A DNA stretch of 64,000 nucleotides, taken from DASQUK01 sp963756425 (GTDB taxonomy: Bacteria > Actinomycetota > Acidimicrobiia > Acidimicrobiales > VFJN01). The notes under the pieces were generated by a model, which saw only the letters and a program-made list of their open reading frames with translations, had not been told where the DNA came from and searched no databases. The translations under genes were made by a program, and so were the position numbers. Where the stretch lies: contig CAVWNW010000018.1 in the NCBI GenBank assembly GCA_963756425.1, positions 1 through 64,000 on the forward strand, written 5' to 3'. Below are positions 1-8,033 of the stretch, piece by piece; the first letter of the stretch is position 1; each line of letters starts with the position of its first letter.

Positions 1-611
1 AGCGTCAGCTGATCGACCGGCTTGGACTTGGCGGCCATGATCCCCTTGAAGCTCGGATAGCGGGGCTCCACGACGCCGGCCGTCACCGACACGACCGCCG
101 GCAGGGGGGCCTCCACCTCGTCGTAGCCGAGCTCGGTCTGGCGCTGGACCTTCACCGTGCCGTCGGCCACCTCGACGTGCTTGGCGAACGTGACCGACGG
201 CCGGCCCAGCAGGGCGGCCACCTGCTCCGGGATCGTCCCGGTGTAGCCGTCGGTCGACTCGGTGGCGGTCAGGACCAGGTCGGCCTCGGCCCGCTCTATC
301 GCCTTGGCCAGCACCTTGGCGGTGTCGAGCGCACCCGCGCCGGACAGCGCGTCGTCGGAGACCAGGATCGCCTTGGCGGCACCCATGGCCAGCGCGGTCC
401 GCAGCCCCGAGGTCTCGTTGTTGGGGGCCATCGAGACCAGCGTGACCTCGCCGCCACCCGACGCATCGGCGAGCTGGAGACCCATCTCGACGCCGTAGCT
501 GTCGGACTCGTCGAGGATCAGCTTGCCGCTGCGGTCGAGCGTGTTGTCGGCCTCGAGCTTCCCGGGCTCGGCGGGGTCCGGGATCTGCTTCACGCACACG
601 ACCACGTTCAT
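1..611 (-). CDS. etfB: Electron transfer flavoprotein beta subunit (3' end outside window)
   Basis: Reads from an ATG at 611 leftwards off the edge, so about 203 N-terminal residues of a protein usually near 250-260 residues are visible. It opens MNVVVCVKQIPDPAEPGKL, typical of EtfB, and contains the family signature around ESTDGYTGTIPEQVAALLG followed by RPSVTFAKHVEV. With EtfA it binds FAD and AMP and carries electrons from acyl-CoA dehydrogenases (one is encoded at 32111-33328) to ETF:quinone oxidoreductase. etfA would be expected next, beyond the left edge. No clear Shine-Dalgarno precedes the ATG; a short inverted repeat sits directly upstream instead. Confidence 0.95.
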   Translation of the reverse strand, partial: MNVVVCVKQIPDPAEPGKLEADNTLDRSGKLILDESDSYGVEMGLQLADASGGGEVTLVSMAPNNETSGLRTALAMGAAKAILVSDDALSGAGALDTAKVLAKAIERAEADLVLTATESTDGYTGTIPEQVAALLGRPSVTFAKHVEVADGTVKVQRQTELGYDEVEAPLPAVVSVTAGVVEPRYPSFKGIMAAKSKPVDQLT

Positions 612-628
612 GGGCAGCCATGCTGCCC
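612..628. repeat. Short inverted repeat at the etfB start
   Basis: Arms GGGCAGC and GCTGCCC with a 3-nt loop lie immediately upstream of the etfB start codon, in the etfB/lipid-kinase divergent gap. It could be an operator or a 5'UTR hairpin; nothing decides between them. Confidence 0.35.
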
Positions 629-687
629 GCCGTTTCGCGGGGTGACCAAATCCCCCCCGCCTCCATCCGGGTAGGTTCCCGGCCGCA

Positions 688-1602
688 ATGAAGCTGCTCC
701 TGCTGGTCAACGAATCGGCGTCGTCGGTGACGCCGCGCAGCCGCGTGGTGATCCAGAAGGCCCTCGCGGCCGACCACGACGTGACCCTGGCGGAGACGAG
801 CCGCCGCGGCCACGCGACCCGCCTGGCGCAGGGCGCGGCCGCCAACGGCATCGACGTCGTCGTGGTCCTGGGCGGCGACGGGACACTCAACGAGGCCGCC
901 AATGGGCTGGCCCGCACCGCCTGCGCGCTGGCGCCCCTTCCGGGTGGGTCGACCAACGTGTTCGCCCGCACGATCGGCCTGCCCAACGACCCGATCGAGG
1001 CGACGGGCGTGCTGCTCGACGCGTTGGCCCGGCGCTCCATCCGGCGGGTGGGCCTGGGATCGGTGAACGGCCGCTACTTCCTGTTCCACACCGGCGTGGG
1101 CTTCGACGCCGCCGTGGTGGAACAGGTCGAGCGTCGCGAGGGGATCAAGCGCTACGCCGGGCACCCGCTGTTCGTCTTCGCCGGCCTCGACACGTGGATC
1201 CGCCACTACGACCGCAGCCGGCCCCGGTTCGCGGTGCACCACGCGGACGGCACGGTGATCGACGATGCGTACCTGACCATCGTGCTCAACACCAACCCCT
1301 ACACGTACCTGGGCAACCGGCCGCTGAACCTGGCGCCCGAGGCCACCCTCGACCGGGGCCTGGCGTCGGTCACGCTCCGCACGATGGCCTTCGCCCGGAC
1401 CATGCGCATCATCGCCTCCGCGCTAGGCAGCGGCTCGGTCCTGCGGCGCAGCCGCTGGGTGGACCACCGGACCGACCTGGCGGCGCTGAGCGTGCGGGCG
1501 TACGGGCCGGTCCCCTATCAGGTCGACGGCGATCACCTGGGCGACACCGAGCAGCTGGACTTCCGCCACGAGCCGGAGGTGCTCGATCTGGTCCTGCCGT
1601 GA
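688..1602 (+). CDS. Diacylglycerol/lipid kinase family protein
   Basis: A 304-residue protein with the DAGK catalytic fold. The nucleotide-binding GGDGTLNE motif is at residues 62-69 and is followed by the family-typical APLPGGSTNVFART segment. It should phosphorylate diacylglycerol or a related lipid (YegS/DagK/BmrU family) at the inner face of the membrane, recycling lipid for phospholipid synthesis; the exact substrate cannot be read from sequence. The ATG at 688 gives a start aligned with family members. The gene is divergent from etfB and convergent with the phosphodiesterase gene, from which it is separated by a 93-bp palindromic element. Confidence 0.88.
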   Translation: MKLLLLVNESASSVTPRSRVVIQKALAADHDVTLAETSRRGHATRLAQGAAANGIDVVVVLGGDGTLNEAANGLARTACALAPLPGGSTNVFARTIGLPNDPIEATGVLLDALARRSIRRVGLGSVNGRYFLFHTGVGFDAAVVEQVERREGIKRYAGHPLFVFAGLDTWIRHYDRSRPRFAVHHADGTVIDDAYLTIVLNTNPYTYLGNRPLNLAPEATLDRGLASVTLRTMAFARTMRIIASALGSGSVLRRSRWVDHRTDLAALSVRAYGPVPYQVDGDHLGDTEQLDFRHEPEVLDLVLP

Positions 1603-1620
1603 GCGTGATGCCCACATCGC

Positions 1621-1713
1621 GAGGCAATGGTTTCCGCCCGACCGAGCCCGAGGCCATGGGTTCCGTACGTGGAACCTATGACTCGCCCTGCCCGGCGTGG
1701 AACCTATGACCTC
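1621..1713. repeat. 93-bp nested palindromic element, copy 1
   Basis: Four related half-sites in the order direct, direct, inverted, inverted: 1621-1635, 1650-1664, 1671-1684 and 1699-1713. The consensus half-site is GAGGYMATKGKTTCC. Inner half-sites are separated by 6 nt, outer gaps are 14 nt. The same arrangement and spacing recur at 15920-16013. It lies between two convergent genes and slightly enters the 3' end of the phosphodiesterase gene, so it may act as a bidirectional terminator. Confidence 0.75.
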
Positions 1714-2435
1714 GGGTTCGACCCGTGCCCGGGCCGCCGGCCGAGCGCCGCCAGGGCCACGTCGGGGACGTCGGTGACGATGCCGTCGACGCCGGCCTCG
1801 TTCGCCAGCCAGCGGATGCGGTCGGGCTCGTTGCATGTCCAGGCGTTGACCGCCAGCTCCTCGTCGTGGGCCCGTTCCACCAGCCCCTGCGTCACCAGGG
1901 CGTGATGGGGGTGGAGGGCCCGGTGACCGTGGTCCACCGCCTCGGCGATGACCTGCGCACCGTCGTCGGGCCCTACGACCGCGACCAGCCAGGCGGTGAC
2001 CAGGTCGGGGGCCAGCTCCCGGGCGCGGTCGACCGTGGGCAGGTGGAAGCAGGAAACGACGTATCGCTCTCGCGCTGCCGCCGGACGCGCCGCCAGTGCC
2101 TCGACGACGCTGTCGACGATTCCCAGCGACTCGTCGAAGTCGCTGTCGAGCGGCCAGTTCTTGATCTCGACGTTGACCAGCGCCAGCCCGTCGCAGGCGT
2201 CGAGGACCGCTGGCAGCCTGGCGATCCCGTCGGGCAGCTCGCCGGCCGCCAGGTCGAGCAGCCTCCGGCCGTCGTCCAGCGTCGGATCGTGATGGACGGC
2301 CAAGGCACCGTCGGAAAGCCGGCGCACGTCGAGCTCGACGCCGTCGGCGCCGACCTCCCGCGCCGCCCTGAACGCCGCCACGGAGTTCTCGGGCGCCAAC
2401 CCGGCGGCCCCCTTGTGCCCGATCACCAACGTCAC
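1704..2435 (-). CDS. Glycerophosphodiester phosphodiesterase (GDPD/UgpQ family)
   Basis: A 243-residue TIM-barrel hydrolase. The N-terminal HKGAAGLAPENS (residues 7-18) is the GDPD active-site strand with its catalytic His; VELDVRRLSDG and VHHDPTLD supply the metal-binding acidic residues and second His. The C-terminal WTCNEPDRIRWLANEAGVDG is the usual closing motif. It hydrolyses glycerophosphodiesters to glycerol-3-phosphate and an alcohol. No signal peptide is seen, so it is probably cytoplasmic (UgpQ-like). Its length is normal for the family. It pairs thematically with the lipid kinase across the shared element at 1621-1713. Confidence 0.9.
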   Translation of the reverse strand: MTLVIGHKGAAGLAPENSVAAFRAAREVGADGVELDVRRLSDGALAVHHDPTLDDGRRLLDLAAGELPDGIARLPAVLDACDGLALVNVEIKNWPLDSDFDESLGIVDSVVEALAARPAAARERYVVSCFHLPTVDRARELAPDLVTAWLVAVVGPDDGAQVIAEAVDHGHRALHPHHALVTQGLVERAHDEELAVNAWTCNEPDRIRWLANEAGVDGIVTDVPDVALAALGRRPGHGSNPRS

Positions 2436-2539
2436 GAACCCATCTTTCGCGGTGGAAAAAAGTCCTTGCCGAGCAAGTCAACTCCCAGTATCGTTGCGCC
2501 GTCGCAGCCACACGCATCTCGTGAAGCATCGCGGTGGCA

Positions 2540-2555
2540 TGTGAAACGCATCACA
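2540..2555. promoter_or_regulatory. Candidate CRP-type binding site upstream of whiB1
   Basis: Perfect TGTGA-N6-TCACA palindrome, 32 bp upstream of the whiB1 start codon. This is the CRP consensus. In Mycobacterium tuberculosis whiB1 is a known target of the CRP protein Rv3676, so conservation of such a site here is plausible. No -10/-35 was assigned with confidence. Confidence 0.65.
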
Positions 2556-2587
2556 AACTCGGTGACCCAATCCGCCGTGGAGGTCCC

Positions 2588-2887
2588 GTGGCCCTGACGC
2601 AGAGCCGCAGCATCAACCTGTCCATTGAGAACGACGACTGGCGCGAGCACAGCGCCTGCCGTGACACCGATCCCGACCTCTTCTTCCCGGTCGGCACCAC
2701 CGGACCCGCGATCGAGCAGATCGAGACCGCCAAGTCCGTGTGCCGGCAGTGCGAGGTCCAGCGGGAGTGCCTCGAATATGCGCTGGCCACCAACCAGGAC
2801 AGCGGTATCTGGGGGGGCACCTCCGAAGAGGAGCGCCGTACGCTGCGCCGCCAGTGGGTGGCCCGACAGCGTCGCGCCGCATCCTGA
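2588..2887 (+). CDS. whiB1: WhiB family Fe-S transcriptional regulator, WhiB1-like
   Basis: A 99-residue protein read from the GTG at 2588, chosen because a GGAGG ribosome-binding site lies 5 bp upstream; reading further upstream only adds residues without family similarity. It has the four Wbl cysteines (one in REHSACRD, two in CRQC, one in ECLEYAL) that hold a [4Fe-4S] cluster, then the GIWGG turn and a basic tail (RRQWVARQRR) for DNA and sigma-factor contact. DPDLFFPVG and QDSGIWGG closely resemble mycobacterial WhiB1, the NO-sensitive essential regulator. It converges on a PdtaS-like kinase gene, the same neighbour as in mycobacteria. Confidence 0.93.
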   Translation: MALTQSRSINLSIENDDWREHSACRDTDPDLFFPVGTTGPAIEQIETAKSVCRQCEVQRECLEYALATNQDSGIWGGTSEEERRTLRRQWVARQRRAAS

Positions 2888-2960
2888 TCTCTCGTAGTTC
2901 GCACGTCCTGCTGGGGTTGCTGGGGCGGCCGGAGCTGGAGGTGACCGGCCATCGGATCGA

Positions 2961-4490
2961 TCACAGCGACAACGGTCGCGTGTGATCGAGGTCGTCGTCG
3001 CGCGCCGCATCGACAGCCACGCTCAGCGCCACCTCGGTCCCCGGCCGGTCGCCGTCGCCGCTGCCCGGGGCGATCGAGATCTCGCCGGCGAGGTCGCCGG
3101 TCACCAGTGTCCGCACGATCGACAGGCCCAGGCCGGTGGACTGATCGAGCTGGAAGCCCGCGGGCAGGCCGACGCCGTCGTCGGCCACCCGGACGCGCAG
3201 CATGCGCCCGTCCCGCGCGATCTCCACCCGCACCTGGCCGGGCGTACCGGTGAGGTCGAGCTCCTGCGGATAGGCATGGTCCACGGCGTTCTGCAGCAGC
3301 TCATTGAGCACCACCGCCAGCGGCGTGGCGATGCCGGCGGGGAGGACGCCCCCGTCGCCGTCGACGTCGAAGCGGATGGGATGCTCCGGCGAGATCATGC
3401 TGTCGGCCACCATCCCGACGACCGGCTTGACGATGTCGACGAACGGCACGTCGTCGCCCGCCTCCCGCGACAGGATCTCGTGCACGAGCGCGATGGAGCG
3501 GATGCGCCGGACCGACTCCTCGATGGCGGTCTTGGCCTCGCCGCGCGCCAGCCGTCTCCCCTGCAGCCGCAGCAGCGACGAGATGGTCTGGAGGTTGTTC
3601 TTCACTCGGTGGTGGATCTCCCGGATCGTGGCGTCCTTGGACAGCAGCAGCAGGTCACGCCGCCGGAGCTCGGAGATGTCGCGCAGCAGCACCACGGCGC
3701 CGGTGACCGCGCCCTGGTCCAGCAGCGGGATGCCCCGGATCAGCACGGTGATGTCGACGCCGCGGGAGAGCTCCTCGATCGCCGGCGTCCCGGTGTCGAA
3801 GGCGGTCCGCACCACCGTCTCCTCGAGCCCCAGCTCCGAGAACCGCAGCCCCTCGGCGTTGGCGTGGACGCCGAGCCGGTGCAGCGTGGACACGGCGTTG
3901 GGTGACGTGTACTCGACCCGTCCGGAGTAGTCGAGGACGATGACGCCGTCGCCGACCCGGGGCGCCTCTTCGCTCTCGGCCTCGTCGCCGTCGAAGGGGA
4001 AGTCGCCGCTGGCGATCATGCGGGCGAAGCGGTTGAACACGTCGACGTAGGTCCGCTCGAGCTCCCCGGGCTGGCGGCCGAACGAGGGTGCGGACTCGCG
4101 CGTGAGCACCCCCACCACGCGGCCCTGGTGGCGGATGGGGATGCACAGCACCCGCACCCGTTCCTTGAGGGGGGAGATCACCGTCTCGCCCTCGATGATC
4201 TCGCCCAGGCGGTAGGCCCGGGCGACCAGCGGCCTGTCCTCCTCCTCGAGGACGGTGCCGACCCAGTCGGCCCGGTAGACGGTCTGCGACGTGGTCGGGC
4301 GCACCTGGCCGAGCACGACGAAGCGATTGGTGCCGCCCTCGCGCGGCTCCCCCACGACCCCGAACAGCAACAGGTCGGCGAAGCAGAAGTCGGCCAGGAG
4401 ACCCCAGCTCGCCACGAGGCGCTGGAGATGCGCGATCGCATCCGCGTCGAGGCGGGTGAAGAACCGGGCGAGCTCCGCGAGGGTGGCCAT
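2961..4490 (-). CDS. pdtaS: PdtaS-like sensor histidine kinase (HisKA_2 type)
   Basis: About 509 residues from the ATG at 4490 (MATLAELARFF). An N-terminal GAF-like region (to about 150) is followed by a PAS-like domain (about 180-285) and a HisKA_2/HATPase_c module. The phosphoacceptor box is IREIHHRVKNNLQTISSLLR; the ATPase has an N-box (LNELLQNAVDHA) and a G-box (ADDGVGLP). No membrane segment is visible, as expected for cytosolic PdtaS, which phosphorylates the ANTAR RNA-binding regulator PdtaR. No pdtaR is in the window. Residues such as SKDATIREIHHRVKNN match the mycobacterial family strongly. Placement next to whiB1 supports orthology. Confidence 0.9.
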   Translation of the reverse strand: MATLAELARFFTRLDADAIAHLQRLVASWGLLADFCFADLLLFGVVGEPREGGTNRFVVLGQVRPTTSQTVYRADWVGTVLEEEDRPLVARAYRLGEIIEGETVISPLKERVRVLCIPIRHQGRVVGVLTRESAPSFGRQPGELERTYVDVFNRFARMIASGDFPFDGDEAESEEAPRVGDGVIVLDYSGRVEYTSPNAVSTLHRLGVHANAEGLRFSELGLEETVVRTAFDTGTPAIEELSRGVDITVLIRGIPLLDQGAVTGAVVLLRDISELRRRDLLLLSKDATIREIHHRVKNNLQTISSLLRLQGRRLARGEAKTAIEESVRRIRSIALVHEILSREAGDDVPFVDIVKPVVGMVADSMISPEHPIRFDVDGDGGVLPAGIATPLAVVLNELLQNAVDHAYPQELDLTGTPGQVRVEIARDGRMLRVRVADDGVGLPAGFQLDQSTGLGLSIVRTLVTGDLAGEISIAPGSGDGDRPGTEVALSVAVDAARDDDLDHTRPLSL

Positions 4491-4545
4491 CTGCGGATGA
4501 TTCTGGCAGCGCGCGGCTCCAACGCCTGTCACCCACGACGCGCCG

Positions 4546-5376
4546 CTATGCGACCAGCCGACCTCCCACCACGACCGGGAACTGCCTGTCGGGCGCGTCG
4601 CAGCTCGCGCGGGCGGTCGGCGGGCCCGTGGCCGGGTCGCCCTCGAGGCGCTCGGCGCCGGCGGGTGCGTACTGCACGATGTACGCCTTGCGGACGTCGG
4701 CGGTGAGGTTGGGACCGGTGAGGTGCGGCGTCAGCGACGAGAACACCACCGCGCCGCCGGCGGCCACGGGCGCGGCGATGCTGTCGCACGGGTCGCCGAG
4801 GCACTCCCAGCCCAGCGGTTCGACGTAGTGGTGCTCGAGAGTTCCGCGCCGGTGGAGCCCGGGAACGACCTGGGGGCAGCCGTTCTCGATGGTGGCGTCG
4901 GTGAGGGCCAGCCAGATCGTCAGGTACTGCTGCGGCTCCACGTAGGCGTAGCCGTTGTCCTGGTGCCAGGGGAAGCGCCGGGGCTTCTCCGGCCTCTTGT
5001 ACACGGCCTGGTCCCAGTAGAGGCGGACGTCCGGCCCCACCAGATCCGCGGCGATTCCGGTCAACGCCGCGTCGGTGACCAGCCGCCGGAGCACCGGCGA
5101 GCGGGAGGCCAGGTGCACGCTGAAGGTGATGGCACCGGCCTCCGCGATCGACACCCGCTCGCCCTCCACCGAGCGGAGGAACGCCTCCGCCTTGGCGTCG
5201 AAGGGGTCGACGGCCGCTGTGACCTCGGCCAGGACGTCGGGCGGCACCAGGTCCGGGACCACGATGTAGCCGTGGCGGTCGTAGTGCTGGACCTGCGCAC
5301 CATCCAGCGCGCGGAACGGACCGGCGTGGTCGTGCCACTCGAACCCACCGTTCCAGGGATGTGGTCGGGGGTCCAC
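4546..5376 (-). CDS. Phytanoyl-CoA dioxygenase (PhyH) family protein
   Basis: A 276-residue Fe(II)/2-oxoglutarate-dependent dioxygenase. The start of the fold is seen in YDRHGYIVVPDLVPPDVL. The HxD iron ligands are in PWHQDNGYAY, and the distal His is in SSLTPHLTGPN. The substrate is unknown; family members hydroxylate acyl-CoAs or diverse small molecules. Its gene starts 3 bp beyond the end of the downstream-strand ArsA gene and lies in the same orientation, so it is probably co-transcribed with the two ArsA-type ATPases. A second, truncated PhyH gene occurs at 36041-36781. Confidence 0.85.
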   Translation of the reverse strand: MDPRPHPWNGGFEWHDHAGPFRALDGAQVQHYDRHGYIVVPDLVPPDVLAEVTAAVDPFDAKAEAFLRSVEGERVSIAEAGAITFSVHLASRSPVLRRLVTDAALTGIAADLVGPDVRLYWDQAVYKRPEKPRRFPWHQDNGYAYVEPQQYLTIWLALTDATIENGCPQVVPGLHRRGTLEHHYVEPLGWECLGDPCDSIAAPVAAGGAVVFSSLTPHLTGPNLTADVRKAYIVQYAPAGAERLEGDPATGPPTARASCDAPDRQFPVVVGGRLVA

Positions 5377-5379
5377 GCG

Positions 5380-6582
5380 CTATCGCCAGAGCCAGGAGCC
5401 CAACTCGAGCAACCCGGCGAGATCGGTGATGTCGTGGTCGGCGTACGGGATCGTGGCCACCACGTCGGCCACGGCCGCCAGCTCGGCGCGTTGCTCGCCC
5501 TCGCGGGTGGCGACGACCTGGAAGTTGAGGAAGCTCTCGCCCACCTCGGTCAGGACCCGGGCCACCTGGTCCGGCGCACCGATGCCGGCGCCCCCGGGGC
5601 CCTCCGTCACGGCCTTGGCCAGGCCGGCCGGATCGGTGGACATGCGCTGCGCGACGGCGGTTGCGTCGCGGTCGCGGAACCAGTCGGGCAGGACCTTGTT
5701 GAGCACCACGGCGCCGAGGTGCAGCTTGCGGTCCGACAGCGCGTCGATGAAGAACTCGGTCTCCCTGACCGGCGACGGCTCGAGCGTCGATACCACCACG
5801 AACGTGGTGCGCTTGTCCGACAGCGTGCGCGTCACGGCCCGGGCGCGCTCGACGAAGCCGTCGTACATGGTCTGGAACAGCAGGAAGAACTCGGCGATGT
5901 CCTGCAGGAACTGGGTGCCGAGGATGCGGTCGGCCACGGTGTAGAAGGGCTTCGACGCCAGGGTGAAAACGCGGCTCCGCGCCGGCACGGTGAGCCACCG
6001 CAGCAGGCGGCTGGAGAAGAAGTCGGCCATGCGCTCTGGCGCTTCGAGGAAGTCGATGGCGTTCCGCGTCGGTGGCGTGTCGACGAGGATCAGGTCGTAG
6101 CGGCCCGAGGCGTGGATCTCGTACAACCGCTCCATCGCGATGTAGTCGTGGCTCTGGACGAACCGGCTCGTGATGTTGGCGTAGAGCGGGTTGGCGAGGA
6201 TGGCGTCGCGGGTGGCGGCGTCGGGGGCGTGCGCCCGCACCAGCTCGTCCCACGACTGCTTGGTGTCGAGCATCGCCGCCCAGAGCTCCCCTCGCGGCTC
6301 GGCGACGCCGGCGGCGGCGAAGTGCTCGGGGGGTATCTGCGTCTCGACGTTGCCGAACCGCTCCAGACCGAGCGCGTTGGCCAGCCGCCGCGCCGGATCC
6401 ACGGTGATGACCAGCACCTTGCCACCGATGTTGGCGGCGGCCATGGCGGCCGCGGCCGCCGCCGTCGTGGTCTTGCCGACGCCGCCCGATCCGCAGCAGA
6501 TGATGATCTCCTTGGCCGCCAGTAGCGGCTCCAACGACGACGTCCCCTTGGGCGTCCGGGGACCCGACCGGCGGGCCGCCAT
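5380..6582 (-). CDS. ArsA/Get3-family ATPase, second of a pair
   Basis: A 400-residue P-loop ATPase with the deviant Walker A GSGGVGKTTT (31-40) and an A-box DPARRLANALG typical of ArsA/Get3. Switch I carries LVDTPPTRNAIDFL. The ATG at 6582 overlaps the stop of the preceding ATPase gene in a TGATG arrangement, fixing the start and implying translational coupling. Actinobacteria commonly encode such a pair (M. tuberculosis Rv3679-Rv3680), annotated as anion-transporting ATPases but probably Get3-like membrane-protein or envelope factors. No arsB, arsR or arsenic gene is adjacent, so a resistance role is not supported. Confidence 0.87.
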   Translation of the reverse strand: MAARRSGPRTPKGTSSLEPLLAAKEIIICCGSGGVGKTTTAAAAAAMAAANIGGKVLVITVDPARRLANALGLERFGNVETQIPPEHFAAAGVAEPRGELWAAMLDTKQSWDELVRAHAPDAATRDAILANPLYANITSRFVQSHDYIAMERLYEIHASGRYDLILVDTPPTRNAIDFLEAPERMADFFSSRLLRWLTVPARSRVFTLASKPFYTVADRILGTQFLQDIAEFFLLFQTMYDGFVERARAVTRTLSDKRTTFVVVSTLEPSPVRETEFFIDALSDRKLHLGAVVLNKVLPDWFRDRDATAVAQRMSTDPAGLAKAVTEGPGGAGIGAPDQVARVLTEVGESFLNFQVVATREGEQRAELAAVADVVATIPYADHDITDLAGLLELGSWLWR

Positions 6583-7577
6583 CAGTAGCCCAGCTCCGCG
6601 CCCAGGGCCTCGGCGATCTGGCGCGTGGCCCGGACGCCGTGACTGCGCTGGAACAGCTCGGGGACGTACAGGAGCTGGGTGCCTGGCGGCAGGCCCTCCC
6701 GCAGGGCACCGAGGTGCTCGGCCCTCGTCCTGCGGAGCTTCACGGCCAGCTCGGCGCCGTCGAGCAGCGGCTCTACCGATCCGCCGCCCGGCCGGCCCCC
6801 CGGGCCGGGCCCGCCGACGGCGGCCGCCAGTGCCTCGGCGCGGTCGGGGCGGCGCAGCTCCCGGAAGATCTTCTCCTCGCCCCGGGTGAACAGCTCGGGG
6901 AGCACCCGGTTGACTACCACCGCCGCCAGGTCGACCACGGTCTCCTCCCGCAGCCGGCCCGTCAGCTCCAGCGTCTCGTTCACGGGCATCTCCTCCGGCG
7001 TGGCCACCACGACCACTCCGGTCGTGGGCGCGTCGCCGAGGATGTCGAGCATCCACCCGGTCTGGTCGCGCACCAGGCCCACCTTCACCAGGTCGTTGAT
7101 CGCCTCGGGGGCGGCCAGCTGGCCCACGATGTGGCCCGACGCCGGCGCGTCCACCACCACCAGGTCGTAGTGGCGCTCCCGCACCTCGTAGCAGAGCTTG
7201 CCGACGGTCAGGATCTCCTTGACGCCCGGCGCGGCGTTGGCCACGAAGTCGAACGTGCGGGCGAGCGGCCCGAGCCGCGCGAGGAGCGGAAGCTTGAGCT
7301 GCAGCCCGAGGTACTCCTTGAGCGAGGCGTCGGTGTCCATGGTCATCGCCCAGAGGCCGGGCGCGACCTCGCGCTCCCGGAACTCGGTGGGCGCCGTTTC
7401 GAAGGCGCCGGCGATGTCACCCTTGGCGTCGACCTCGCACAGCAGCGTGCGTCGTCCCTGCGACGCCGCCAACGACCCGAGCGCAGCGGCGATCGACGTC
7501 TTGCCGACACCGCCCTTGCCGGTCACGAACAGCAGGCGGCGGTCGAGTAGGTCGGTGGGCGGAACCGGCGTGGGCAC
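6582..7577 (-). CDS. ArsA/Get3-family ATPase, first of a pair
   Basis: A 331-residue protein with the Walker A GKGGVGKTS at residues 20-28, Walker B-like LVVVDAPASGHIVG and a CEVDAKGD A-box. It is the upstream partner of the ATPase that follows with a one-base overlap. The two probably form a heterodimer resembling the two halves of bacterial ArsA or a Get3 dimer. A Gly/Pro-rich stretch (about residues 251-264) interrupts the C-terminal half. The gene lies 154 bp downstream of a DUF3107 gene in the same direction. Confidence 0.87.
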   Translation of the reverse strand: MPTPVPPTDLLDRRLLFVTGKGGVGKTSIAAALGSLAASQGRRTLLCEVDAKGDIAGAFETAPTEFREREVAPGLWAMTMDTDASLKEYLGLQLKLPLLARLGPLARTFDFVANAAPGVKEILTVGKLCYEVRERHYDLVVVDAPASGHIVGQLAAPEAINDLVKVGLVRDQTGWMLDILGDAPTTGVVVVATPEEMPVNETLELTGRLREETVVDLAAVVVNRVLPELFTRGEEKIFRELRRPDRAEALAAAVGGPGPGGRPGGGSVEPLLDGAELAVKLRRTRAEHLGALREGLPPGTQLLYVPELFQRSHGVRATRQIAEALGAELGY

Positions 7578-7731
7578 CTACGGAGTCACGGGTGCTACGA
7601 GCGTGCGCGGATGGGCACACCGTCTCGACGCACGGTGGTCAGTGTTGCCGGGGGGCCGAGCTGTGTGGCTGGGGCTCACGCTGCAACCTCCGTACTGTTC
7701 GGTGCCCACGTGCTGCCTAGCCGCTCGGCCT

Positions 7732-7968
7732 CTAACCGCCGAACCCGATTCGGCGCCCCACCTCGGGGCTGCCGATCTCGACGTAGGCGACCTTGTCGAC
7801 GGGCACACCGTACTGGCGGCCTCGGCGATCGGTGAGCCACAGGGTGCCGCCGTCCTTGAACGCGGCGTCGATGTGCTCGCGCACGGCGTCCGCGTCGGTG
7901 TCGTCGGCCAGGACCACCTCGAGCTCCTTCGGCGAGCTCTTCACCCCGATGCGGACGTCCACGTACAT
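7732..7968 (-). CDS. DUF3107 family protein
   Basis: A 78-residue protein (MYVDVRIGVKSSPKELEVVL to VGRRIGFGG) matching the small actinobacterial DUF3107 family, known in mycobacteria as TB9.4. A beta-rich start, an acidic middle and the conserved VAYVEIGSPE near the C-terminus can be seen. The function is unknown. The start is supported by an AGGAGG-like site on the minus strand just upstream of the ATG. Confidence 0.85.
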   Translation of the reverse strand: MYVDVRIGVKSSPKELEVVLADDTDADAVREHIDAAFKDGGTLWLTDRRGRQYGVPVDKVAYVEIGSPEVGRRIGFGG

Positions 7969-8033
7969 TCCTCCTGGATCGAGCGGCCGTCATCGTATGG
8001 GGACCGTTGCCCGTCAAGCGACGTCGGCGCCCG

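Noticed and set aside
1423..2529. Long Arg/Pro/Gly-rich open frames opposite real genes throughout the window.
   Set aside because: High GC content removes stop codons from other frames; their composition is biased and no family motifs occur.
5380..7577. Arsenite efflux function for the ArsA-type ATPases.
   Set aside because: No ArsB, ArsC, ArsD or metal-sensing ArsR is encoded nearby; the ArsR at 9578-9958 lacks the metal motif.
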